A stretch of 64,000 nucleotides of DNA from Bacteroidota bacterium (lineage in GTDB: Bacteria; Bacteroidota; Bacteroidia; Chitinophagales; Chitinophagaceae), in assembly GCA_018267725.1 (NCBI GenBank), contig JAFDXY010000018.1, positions 62,001 to 126,000 on the forward strand, in the 5' to 3' direction. Of the stretch, positions 18,536 to 25,818 are shown one piece after another. Both the position numbers and the translations under genes were made by a program. The first letter of the stretch is position 1; every line of letters begins with the position of its first letter. Below the pieces are notes generated by a model. That model did no database searches and was not told the origin of the DNA. It saw only the letters and a program-made list of their open reading frames with translations.

Positions 18536-18582
18536 TGTGTAATTTTTACACATTACTTACAAAGATGTGTTTTTTTTACACA
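18536..18582. promoter_or_regulatory. Paired TGTGT-N7-ACACA dyads before the starch operon
   Basis: Two 17-bp dyads, 18536-18552 and 18566-18582, each TGTGT-N7-ACACA, identical at 15 of 17 positions and spaced exactly 30 bp start to start. Between and partly overlapping them, the minus strand reads CATCTTTG (18560-18567), one mismatch from TAnnTTTG. The arrangement suits a dimeric regulator binding on one face of the DNA around the promoter. No starch-operon regulator gene is in the window. Confidence 0.5.
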
Positions 18583-18656
18583 AAAGAAAAATTTTTTGCC
18601 TACTTTTTTTTAGTGCATAAACTTCTTACAAAACAAACAGAAAAAACAAGGAAACA

Positions 18657-19508
18657 TTAATATGCGGCAGCTTGCAAAAATTTAGAAATATTATTATTAA
18701 GTTTTACCACATCGCTATGTTTGTTTTTGCTGTGCAGAAAAACAATTCGGTTGGTATTTAATTGCTGTTGTGTAACAGCATCTTCTTCGGCAAACAAATA
18801 AGGCCAGCCCCAAGCTTTTATATCTGTTATTAAATTTTTTGAGTTTTGAAGTGTGCCACCACTATCTGTATAAATATTTATAAATTTTGAAGTTGGGTGC
18901 ATTTGCAAATTCATGGCAAATTTTTCTATTTCTCCATACAAAGCATCAAACAATATAACGCCCTTACAATTATATTTTGAGTGAAGTAATAAATAACTCA
19001 TTACTCTGTATGCACCACTATGCCCTGCATAAATAATATTGTTTTTTACATGCGAGGTAATTAATTTTTCTTTTAAAAGAAATTGTTCAACATCTTTCAT
19101 AAAAAAATTAAATGTATCGGGCTTCTCAAATTTACCACCGTAACTGTCAGGAGCGTTTTTGGGCCCTTCGGGAAAAACAAAAACAGCATTTATATGAGCC
19201 ATATAAAATTGCTCTTGTACTTTATATTCTTTTAAAGCAGAATCAATATTATTACCCCAACCATGAAACCATAATACATAAGTAAAAGGTTTGTGTTTAT
19301 CAAAATAATCGGGTACAAAAATGTAAACACTACTATCGCTATAATGCTCGGTTGCTTTATAAGTTTTATTATCGTACACTCTTGGTTCATTGTTTCTTAA
19401 CGAATCGGGAAACATTGCGTGTGTTGATGTTATACGAAAAGGTTTGCCCTGTTGAGCCATAATATGCCAGCAACTAAAACTTAATAGTAAGGTTATTATA
19501 ATTTTCAT
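18657..19508 (-). CDS. Secreted alpha/beta-hydrolase (esterase-like), function unknown
   Basis: 283-aa protein with a signal peptide (cut after IMA, about residue 18). It has an alpha/beta-hydrolase look: YVLWFHGWGNN (oxyanion-hole HG), nucleophile elbow GHSGA, and a C-terminal SKNKHSD that can supply the catalytic His. The pattern resembles extracellular esterase/PHB depolymerase-like proteins, but I do not recognise a specific family. It lies 153 bp upstream of the starch operon on the same strand and is divergent from ispG. A role in polysaccharide deacylation is possible from the setting but not supported by the sequence itself. Confidence 0.65.
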   Translation of the reverse strand: MKIIITLLLSFSCWHIMAQQGKPFRITSTHAMFPDSLRNNEPRVYDNKTYKATEHYSDSSVYIFVPDYFDKHKPFTYVLWFHGWGNNIDSALKEYKVQEQFYMAHINAVFVFPEGPKNAPDSYGGKFEKPDTFNFFMKDVEQFLLKEKLITSHVKNNIIYAGHSGAYRVMSYLLLHSKYNCKGVILFDALYGEIEKFAMNLQMHPTSKFINIYTDSGGTLQNSKNLITDIKAWGWPYLFAEEDAVTQQQLNTNRIVFLHSKNKHSDVVKLNNNISKFLQAAAY

Positions 19509-19574
19509 AGCAATTAAATTATTTACAGTATTTTATTTTTAGCCAACTTTGCAATTTTAATTCTAAAATTATAC

Positions 19575-21614
19575 ATGCAACTCTATTGTAACTCATTAAC
19601 GCAATATAGCCGTTTAAAAACACGTGAAGTAAAAGTAGGAGATTTATTGTTGGGAAATTTTAATCCTATTCGGGTACAAACAATGACTACTACCGATACC
19701 ATGAACACTATTGCAACTGTAGAGCAAAGTATTCGTTGTATAGAAGCAGGTGCAGAGCTAATACGCATTACAGCCCCAAGTAAAACAGAAGCAGAAAATT
19801 TACTAAATATAAAAAATGAATTACGCAAACGAGGTTACAATACACCCATAGTTGCCGATATTCATTTTACACCCAATGCTGCAGAAATTGCTGCACGTAT
19901 TATTGAAAAAGTAAGAGTTAATCCCGGTAATTATGTTGATAAGAAAAAGTTTGAACAAATTGAATATACCGATGCAGAATATGTAGAAGAAATTGAACGC
20001 ATTCGTGAACGTTTTACTCCGTTAGTAAAAATTTGCAAAGAGTATGGAACGGCTATGCGTATTGGCACCAATCATGGAAGTTTAAGCGATAGAATTATGA
20101 GCCGTTACGGAGATACACCTAACGGTATGGTTGAAAGTGCTATGGAGTTTTTGCGTATTGCAAGAAATGAATCATATTATAATATTGTTTTAAGTATGAA
20201 AGCCAGCAATCCGCAAGTAATGGTGCAGGCTTATCGGTTATTAATACAACAAATGGATGCAGAGTTTGGAGAAATTTATCCTTTGCATTTAGGTGTTACC
20301 GAAGCAGGAGATGGTGAAGATGGAAGAGTAAAAAGTGCCGCAGGTATTGGAACTTTATTAGAAGATGGAATTGGAGATACCATAAGAGTTTCGCTTACCG
20401 AAGATCCTGAATTTGAAATTCCTGTTTGTAAAGATTTAGTAAAGAGGTATTCAGTCCATAGTCAGCAGCCCATAATCGATAGTAAAATTCCAAAACTTGC
20501 GATTCACGATTCACGATTCACAATTCCATATTCTCCCTTCAATTATAAAAAAAGAAAAACTTTTGCAATTGATAATATTGGCGAAAACCACGTACCTGTT
20601 GTAATTGCAGATTTAAGTAAAGTTGAAAATATTACACCGCAAACACTGCAAAGTATTGGTTATACATACAACGAAGTGTTAGATAAATGGAATATTGCAG
20701 ACACAGCCGCCGATTATATTTTTACAGGTAAAGCAGCATTAAACTTCGCATTGCCCGGCACATTAAAAGTTATTACTTGGCCCGATTATGCAATACAAGC
20801 AAAAGATATTAATAAATATTTTCCTATATATGATGCAAAAGGTTTTGTTGAAGCAAACAACCATCACCCTGCTATAAATTTTGTAATGCTTGATTGTTTT
20901 AGTGATGATACAACTATTAACGATTTTACTTATTTAGATGAATTAGCCAACAACAAATCTGTTGTGTTGTGTTTATCATCAACCAATAAAAATGCAATGC
21001 AATCTGTAAGAAGAATGTTTATAGAATTAATAAACAGAAATATTGAAAACCCTGTTATCATAACTGTAGATAGTAATTGGCAAACTGCCGATGAGCATTT
21101 AATACATTATGCAACAGAAGCAGGAGCTTTATTTTTAGATGGATTTGGCAATGGTGTTTGCTTTGGTATGTCGAAAGAAAGTTATAATCAATCAACAATC
21201 AATAGCCAACAATCAATTGCAGGAAGAAATTATTTACAGAATAATTCTATTGAACAATTTATTAATAACACTGCCTTTAGTATTCTTCAAGCAACACGTA
21301 CCAGAATTTCAAAAACAGAATATATAAGTTGCCCAAGTTGTGGTAGAACGTTGTTTGATTTACAAGAAACAACAGCAAAAATTCGCAATAAAACCAATCA
21401 TTTAAAAGGTGTAAAAATTGCTATAATGGGTTGTATTGTAAATGGCCCCGGCGAAATGGCCGATGCAGATTTTGGTTATGTAGGCAGCGGTGTTGGAAAA
21501 ATAACATTATACAAAGGCAAAGAAATTGTAAAGAAAAATATTGATAGTGAAATTGCCGTAAACGAGTTAATTAATTTATTAAAAGAAAATAATGCGTGGG
21601 TAGAACCTGCTTAG
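19575..21614 (+). CDS. ispG: 4-hydroxy-3-methylbut-2-enyl-diphosphate synthase, long (three-domain) form
   Basis: IspG/GcpE, the [4Fe-4S] enzyme making HMBPP in the MEP isoprenoid pathway. At 679 aa it is the long form, with an extra domain between the TIM barrel (about 1-290) and the cluster domain, as known for Bacteroidota and plants. Cluster ligands: Cys586 and Cys589 (SCPSCGRT), Cys620 (MGCIVNGPGE) and Glu627. Two low-complexity stretches, at about residues 293-323 and 538-549, coincide with heptanucleotide repeat tracts in the DNA and are probably surface-loop insertions. The next gene encodes an NFU-type Fe-S carrier, a sensible partner. Start chosen at the ATG giving the conserved YSRLKTREVKVG N-terminus. 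Confidence 0.96.
   Translation: MQLYCNSLTQYSRLKTREVKVGDLLLGNFNPIRVQTMTTTDTMNTIATVEQSIRCIEAGAELIRITAPSKTEAENLLNIKNELRKRGYNTPIVADIHFTPNAAEIAARIIEKVRVNPGNYVDKKKFEQIEYTDAEYVEEIERIRERFTPLVKICKEYGTAMRIGTNHGSLSDRIMSRYGDTPNGMVESAMEFLRIARNESYYNIVLSMKASNPQVMVQAYRLLIQQMDAEFGEIYPLHLGVTEAGDGEDGRVKSAAGIGTLLEDGIGDTIRVSLTEDPEFEIPVCKDLVKRYSVHSQQPIIDSKIPKLAIHDSRFTIPYSPFNYKKRKTFAIDNIGENHVPVVIADLSKVENITPQTLQSIGYTYNEVLDKWNIADTAADYIFTGKAALNFALPGTLKVITWPDYAIQAKDINKYFPIYDAKGFVEANNHHPAINFVMLDCFSDDTTINDFTYLDELANNKSVVLCLSSTNKNAMQSVRRMFIELINRNIENPVIITVDSNWQTADEHLIHYATEAGALFLDGFGNGVCFGMSKESYNQSTINSQQSIAGRNYLQNNSIEQFINNTAFSILQATRTRISKTEYISCPSCGRTLFDLQETTAKIRNKTNHLKGVKIAIMGCIVNGPGEMADADFGYVGSGVGKITLYKGKEIVKKNIDSEIAVNELINLLKENNAWVEPA
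20453..20543 (+). repeat. Degenerate heptanucleotide tract inside ispG (tract 1)
   Basis: The 91 bp can be cut into 13 heptamers in one register: AGTCCAT, AGTCAGC, AGCCCAT, AATCGAT at the start and ATTCACG, ATTCACG, ATTCACA, ATTCCAT, ATTCTCC near the end. GATTCAC occurs three times in tandem (20501-20521). The tract is in frame and encodes a linker-like stretch with no IspG family motif. Confidence 0.75.
21186..21220 (+). repeat. Heptanucleotide tract inside ispG (tract 2)
   Basis: Five heptamers: AATCAAT, CAACAAT, CAATAGC, CAACAAT, CAATTGC. The last four form a 14-bp direct repeat (21193-21206 and 21207-21220) with 13 of 14 positions identical. In frame; encodes a Gln/Ser/Asn-rich loop just before the cluster domain. 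Confidence 0.7.
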
Positions 21615-21669
21615 TATTTCGATAAACGAAAAATCAAGCTTAACAATACTTTCAGCCCAAGCAAAACTT

Positions 21670-21677
21670 TATTTTTG
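21670..21677 (+). promoter_or_regulatory. Putative -7 element for the NFU gene
   Basis: TATTTTTG, exact match to TAnnTTTG, 23 bp before the NFU start codon in the 85-bp ispG-NFU gap. No good TTTG element upstream. Confidence 0.4.
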
Positions 21678-21699
21678 CAATTGAATAAACAGATGTACT

Positions 21700-22299
21700 A
21701 TGATTAAAACAGGCAACCCAATTATTAGTATTTATACTGAAATGACACCCAATCCCGAAACAATGAAATTTGTTGCCAACAAATTATTGTATCCGGGAAA
21801 GAGTATAGATTTTCAAGATGAAAGTACAGCCAACCCATCTCCTTTAGCAAAAGAACTATTTAGTTTCCCGTTTATAAAAAGTGTTTTTATTGCCAGCAAT
21901 TTTGTTACACTTACCAAAACAAGTGATATTGAAGATTGGCAAGATGTTATTCCCAACATAAAACAATTTTTAAAAGATTATTTAGAAAACGGAGGCATTG
22001 TAATTAATGAAGAAGAAGTTGCCAAAGTAAAACACGAAGCAAGCAATATAATTTCTGCCGATGATGGAGATGTTGTAAAACGCGTAAAAGAATTATTAGA
22101 AAATTATGTAAAGCCTGCTGTTGAAATGGATGGTGGTGCCATACAATTTAAAAGTTATAACGATGGCGTTGTAAACCTAATGCTACAAGGCAGTTGCAGC
22201 GGTTGCCCTTCATCTATGATTACTTTAAAAGCAGGTATTGAAGGTATGATGAAAAGAATGATACCCGAAGTAAAAGAAGTTGTTGCCGAAGCAGAATAA
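21700..22299 (+). CDS. NFU-type iron-sulfur cluster scaffold/carrier protein
   Basis: 199-aa two-domain NFU protein: N-terminal Nfu_N domain at about 10-97 (YTEMTPNPETMKFVANK) and C-terminal NifU-like domain at about 120-195 with EMDGGAIQF and the cluster-binding CxxC (Cys166, Cys169 in GSCSGCPS). Such proteins carry [4Fe-4S] clusters to apo-enzymes. Its place directly after ispG, whose product needs a [4Fe-4S] cluster, is suggestive, though it probably has its own promoter. A strong hairpin terminator follows 24 bp after the stop. Confidence 0.93.
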   Translation: MIKTGNPIISIYTEMTPNPETMKFVANKLLYPGKSIDFQDESTANPSPLAKELFSFPFIKSVFIASNFVTLTKTSDIEDWQDVIPNIKQFLKDYLENGGIVINEEEVAKVKHEASNIISADDGDVVKRVKELLENYVKPAVEMDGGAIQFKSYNDGVVNLMLQGSCSGCPSSMITLKAGIEGMMKRMIPEVKEVVAEAE

Positions 22300-22323
22300 T
22301 TATTTTATAAATTATACAACCAA

Positions 22324-22353
22324 AGCATCATGTAAATACATGGTGCTTTTTTA
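22324..22353 (+). terminator. Rho-independent terminator after the NFU gene
   Basis: AGCATCATGT/ACATGGTGCT hairpin (22324-22347, one G-U pair, small AT loop) followed directly by a run of T. It lies between the NFU stop and the LytTR start and argues against an upstream start for the LytTR gene. Confidence 0.88.
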
Positions 22354-22393
22354 TTTAACGCTTTATTACCGATATCATTATTATTTTTATAAA

Positions 22394-22744
22394 ATGACAG
22401 ATGCAACCAAAACAACAATACACAGAGATTTTTTATTTGTAAAATCGGAATATAAATTAATAAAAATAATTTTAGGAGATGTTTTGTTTTTATCGGGTTT
22501 AAGAGATTACACACAAATTTATATTAAAGGGAAAAACACACCTTTAACCACTTTACAAAACTTAAAAGAATTTGAATCGAAACTTTCAGCTAATGAATTT
22601 ATTAGAGTGCATCGTTCCTATATTGTTTCTATAAAACAAATAGATACTATAACCAGAAGTGAAATAATTATTGGTAATCACAGAATACCAATTGGTATAT
22701 CGTATAAACCTGCGTTAGATGAAATGATAGAAAAAAACTCTTAG
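22394..22744 (+). CDS. Stand-alone LytTR DNA-binding protein
   Basis: 116-aa protein made almost wholly of one LytTR DNA-binding domain (about residues 12-112): DFLFVKSEYKLIKI, FLSGLRDYTQIYI, EFIRVHRSYIVSI. In Bacteroidota this domain normally follows a receiver domain, and the N-terminal sequence here looks like the domain after such a linker; no receiver is present. The start at 22394 is chosen because the longer reading frame runs through the NFU terminator. The stop codon lies inside the next terminator hairpin. Probable transcription regulator controlled by expression or partner binding instead of phosphorylation; targets unknown. Confidence 0.85.
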   Translation: MTDATKTTIHRDFLFVKSEYKLIKIILGDVLFLSGLRDYTQIYIKGKNTPLTTLQNLKEFESKLSANEFIRVHRSYIVSIKQIDTITRSEIIIGNHRIPIGISYKPALDEMIEKNS

Positions 22745-22764
22745 CAAGTGCTAAGAGTTTTTTT
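22733..22764. terminator. Bidirectional terminator containing the LytTR stop codon
   Basis: Perfect 10-bp stem AACTCTTAGC (22736-22745)/GCTAAGAGTT (22750-22759), loop AAGT, flanked by an A run on the left and a T run on the right. The TAG stop (22742-22744) of the LytTR gene is part of the stem. It also ends the convergent DUF4907 gene. Confidence 0.92.
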
Positions 22765-22765
22765 G

Positions 22766-23158
22766 TTAATGTGTTATATGTAAACTATCAATTTCGGCGG
22801 GTGTTACAGAGGGAAACTGCATTTTGCCTTCCGTCATTTTTTTTATTACGTAATCTCCTAATCGTTTCGCTTCTTCTTCACTTACAAAACCTTTCCTTCC
22901 TGCAATTGCAGGAATATAATCTTGCCTAATAAAAGGCTCGTGGTTTTTGTAAATTTCATATCCATAACCAAAATCTGTTTTAATAATTTTTAGTTCAACA
23001 TAAACGCTATCGCTTTTTTTTGCTTTATCCATTTGTTGTTTTGCAACAGCATCGGCAGGTAAAACATTTTTTGTTTCTTCCTGTTTAGGTTGGTTGCACG
23101 ATAAAGCAAGAACAACAGCAATGCCTACTACACTTATTTTAAATAATTGATTAATCAT
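22766..23158 (-). CDS. DUF4907 family lipoprotein
   Basis: 130-aa lipoprotein (LALSC, Cys21) with the DUF4907 pattern: FGYGYEIYKNHEPFIRQDYI, then PAIAGRKGFVSEEEAKRLGDY and a closing FPSVTPAEIDSL. Function of the family is unknown. Its start overlaps the end of the Kelch gene by 8 bp (ATGATTAA), so the two are probably co-translated. It ends against a bidirectional terminator. The pair may work together at the cell envelope; this is inferred from the overlap alone. Confidence 0.82.
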   Translation of the reverse strand: MINQLFKISVVGIAVVLALSCNQPKQEETKNVLPADAVAKQQMDKAKKSDSVYVELKIIKTDFGYGYEIYKNHEPFIRQDYIPAIAGRKGFVSEEEAKRLGDYVIKKMTEGKMQFPSVTPAEIDSLHITH

Positions 23159-24227
23159 TTACATCGTAAGTTGCTGCAGGTAAAAATTCATCTAAATCAT
23201 CTAAATAATAACTGCTATTGCTGCCTAAGGCTACAAAACCTCTGCCTTTAACTGCAAAGGCAACAGCACCGCCGCGTTCAGCTCTTTCATAAGTTGTTTT
23301 GCGTGTCCATAAATCGGTAGCAAAATCATACTCCCAAGTTTTTTTGGTATATCCACCATTTTGCCCGCAGGCTAAATATCCTTTTGCTACTCCGTTATTA
23401 TTAATTACAAATGCAACTGCATTGTTTCTTACAATGTCGGTATAGTCATCATCATAAGTATCGCTGCTGGTATTGGTAATATTTCTTAATTGAGTCCAAG
23501 GGCCTGTAGAAGAATTAATTTGAGAAGGATCAAATACCCAACCATCATTTACTGTGGTTACTTGTCCGTTGTTAATACCTGTAAATAAATAGGCTTTGTT
23601 ATTATAAACAAATGCAATTCCTTGAGAGCGTTTTGTTCCTCCATTACTTACAACAGAAACCCATGTATTTGTTGATGGAGTAAATTGCCAAATATCTTTT
23701 AAATATCCTCCGTTAAAACCTGAATAAACATAACCTGAATTTCCTATACCAAAACCAACTGCATCATATCTTGCACCACTACCAACAGGTGCATTTGCAG
23801 GATCTGGTAATGAGGCTTTTGCTGCCCATGAATTGGTAGCTTGGTTATATTCCCAATTGTCTTGTAATCTGTTTACGCCATCGTAACCGGTTGTTATATA
23901 ACTTTTGGTTCCTACGGTAAATGCTACGGCACTATTACGTGCAGCTCCGGGAAATTGTGCTCTTTGTGTCCAAAAGTTTTTATTTTGGTCGTAAGCCCAA
24001 ACATCTTGATAACGAATATTGCTTCCATCAACTCCTGTTGCTATGTAAGCGGTATCGCCAATTACAAAAGAAACAGCTTCTGTGCGTGCATTACAATCAC
24101 ATTCTGCACGTTTAACCCAGTTACCACTTGATTCTGTTGGATCTTGTGTTGAAGAAGGGTTACATGACGTAAATGTAAATAAGCAGATAGCTACAGGAAG
24201 AAAAAATAAGTACTTTACTTGCTTCAT
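23151..24227 (-). CDS. Kelch-repeat beta-propeller lipoprotein
   Basis: 358-aa protein if started at the ATG at 24227, which gives a clean lipoprotein signal (FTFTSC, Cys21); an in-frame ATG 72 bp upstream lacks a plausible signal and runs back toward the promoter. Six or so Kelch-type blades can be counted from repeated units such as AVAFTVGTKSYITTGYDG, AVGFGIGNSGYVYSGFNGG, GIAFVYNNKAYLFTGINNG and WEYDFATDLWTRK. Kelch propellers bind proteins or sugars; no catalytic signature was seen. Co-transcribed with the DUF4907 lipoprotein by an 8-bp overlap. Divergent from the DUF4270 gene with matching -7 elements in the shared upstream region. Confidence 0.88.
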   Translation of the reverse strand: MKQVKYLFFLPVAICLFTFTSCNPSSTQDPTESSGNWVKRAECDCNARTEAVSFVIGDTAYIATGVDGSNIRYQDVWAYDQNKNFWTQRAQFPGAARNSAVAFTVGTKSYITTGYDGVNRLQDNWEYNQATNSWAAKASLPDPANAPVGSGARYDAVGFGIGNSGYVYSGFNGGYLKDIWQFTPSTNTWVSVVSNGGTKRSQGIAFVYNNKAYLFTGINNGQVTTVNDGWVFDPSQINSSTGPWTQLRNITNTSSDTYDDDYTDIVRNNAVAFVINNNGVAKGYLACGQNGGYTKKTWEYDFATDLWTRKTTYERAERGGAVAFAVKGRGFVALGSNSSYYLDDLDEFLPAATYDVND

Positions 24228-24337
24228 CTTTTTTAAAATTTTGCCCAAATTATTTGTATAGGTTGTCTGAAAATCGTTAAAATGGATTTTCAGTCTCATT
24301 TGCCTGACGAATATTTATTTTTTGTCTGCAAAAGAGA

Positions 24338-24349
24338 GCGGCAAATATA
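24338..24349 (-). promoter_or_regulatory. Putative promoter of the Kelch/DUF4907 operon
   Basis: The minus strand reads TATATTTGCCGC; the first eight bases fit TAnnTTTG exactly. A TTTTG lies about 16 bp upstream on the minus strand. The 12-mer is the exact inverse of the one at 24420-24431. Confidence 0.5.
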
Positions 24350-24419
24350 GGGGGCTTCTCTCAAACAAAAATAGAAGTTAAAATATTTTACAAATGAATT
24401 AATTTGATAGGTACATAAA

Positions 24420-24431
24420 TATATTTGCCGC
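24420..24431 (+). promoter_or_regulatory. Putative promoter of the DUF4270 operon
   Basis: TATATTTGCCGC, exact -7 match, 46 bp before the DUF4270 start. A TTTG at 24403-24406 is only 13 bp upstream, shorter than usual. Confidence 0.48.
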
Positions 24432-24476
24432 ACTTGAACAGAAAAGACTAACCTTTTCTGAATACTGATTGACTTT

Positions 24477-25808
24477 ATGCAGAAAATATTTTACCTGAGT
24501 TTGCTTGCAGCAATAATTATGGCAGCAACTGCTTGCAACAAAACCGATATTACTTTTGGAGATACGTATATAGACAACGGTGCCACACAAATTATTCGTA
24601 CAGATACATTTGGTGTAAATCTATCTACGGTATATACAGATTCATTTATTACTTCTTCTAAAGGTGTTACATTAGTTGGTGGATACACCGATCCGTATTT
24701 TGGAAAAATTCAAGCTCAAACATTTTTAGAAGTAGCAGCACCGGCTTATACAGATATTTATCAATACACTTCTTTCGATTCTATATCATTAATATTAAAA
24801 CTTAAAAAAGGAACAAACTATTACGGAGACTCTACACAAAGTTTGCATATTGATGTAAACCAACTTACAGAAAATATTCTTCCTTGGGATAACGGAAATT
24901 ATTTATATAATGTTGATAAATTTAATTATAACTCAACACCATTAGGCTCTACAGATGTTATTGTAAGGCCAAATTATACAGATACAATTGCTATACGTTT
25001 AAATGATGCATTAGGTATGCAATTATTTGGTATGCTGCAAAGAGGTAGTGATACTATTAAAACAGCAAGTGTATTTTTAAATTATTTTAAAGGGTTAAGA
25101 TTAGGTGGAGGAATAAATAATAAAATGATATTAGGGCTTGCAGATAGTTTAACCATGAGAATTAATTATAAAAAAGCAGGTGTTATAACTAATAATATGC
25201 AGGTAGATTTTAAACTTGCAAACACATCACATCATTTTACTAATGTAACTGCCGATAGAACCGGAACACCAATTGCAGCCTTAAGTTCAGCTTTACACGA
25301 AATAAATAGCACATTAACAGGAAATGCTGCTTATACGCAAACTTCAACAGGTATAACGGCTAAAATTACTTTTCCAAGCATAAGAGATATTTTAAAAATT
25401 CCTAATTATGCAAAACTTTTGCAAGCGGTATTAATTGTAAGACCTCAAACTTCAACATTCGGCCCTATTTATTATTTGCCACAACAAATGCGTTTATCTA
25501 CAACAAATATTTTAAACCTATTAGGTCCAGATGTATTTGTGCTGTTACCTAATGGTACAACTTCTACGCAATACGGCAATTTAGTAACCGATTATATATA
25601 TGGACAGAGCACAACTTATACTTATGATGTTAGTACTTATATAAAATCTATACTTGCAGACCCAACCATTAATGTAAGCAACAATGGTGTTTTATTTGCT
25701 CCGCCATACGGTGCATACGAAACACAATTTAGCAGAGTAGTTCTTGCAAATAAAAATAACGGCACTAATAGTATTTCTCTTCAAATAACGTTTGTAGCAA
25801 TTCAATAG
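24477..25808 (+). CDS. DUF4270 family lipoprotein
   Basis: 443-aa protein with lipoprotein signal (ATAC, Cys20) and the DUF4270 pattern: GDTYIDNGATQIIRTDTF early, SSKGVTLVGGYTDPYFGKI, and a C-terminal half rich in beta strands ending QITFVAI. DUF4270 proteins are common Bacteroidota surface lipoproteins of unknown function. The next gene, 10 bp away, encodes an outer-membrane barrel, and the pair is probably an operon. Divergent from the Kelch operon. Confidence 0.83.
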   Translation: MQKIFYLSLLAAIIMAATACNKTDITFGDTYIDNGATQIIRTDTFGVNLSTVYTDSFITSSKGVTLVGGYTDPYFGKIQAQTFLEVAAPAYTDIYQYTSFDSISLILKLKKGTNYYGDSTQSLHIDVNQLTENILPWDNGNYLYNVDKFNYNSTPLGSTDVIVRPNYTDTIAIRLNDALGMQLFGMLQRGSDTIKTASVFLNYFKGLRLGGGINNKMILGLADSLTMRINYKKAGVITNNMQVDFKLANTSHHFTNVTADRTGTPIAALSSALHEINSTLTGNAAYTQTSTGITAKITFPSIRDILKIPNYAKLLQAVLIVRPQTSTFGPIYYLPQQMRLSTTNILNLLGPDVFVLLPNGTTSTQYGNLVTDYIYGQSTTYTYDVSTYIKSILADPTINVSNNGVLFAPPYGAYETQFSRVVLANKNNGTNSISLQITFVAIQ

Positions 25809-25818
25809 TAATTTAAAA

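Noticed and set aside
22280-22393. Longer N-terminus for the LytTR protein
   Set aside because: It would overlap the NFU gene and run through its terminator; residues there resemble no domain.
24228-24299. Earlier ATG for the Kelch protein
   Set aside because: It removes the signal peptide from the N-terminus; the later ATG yields a proper lipobox.
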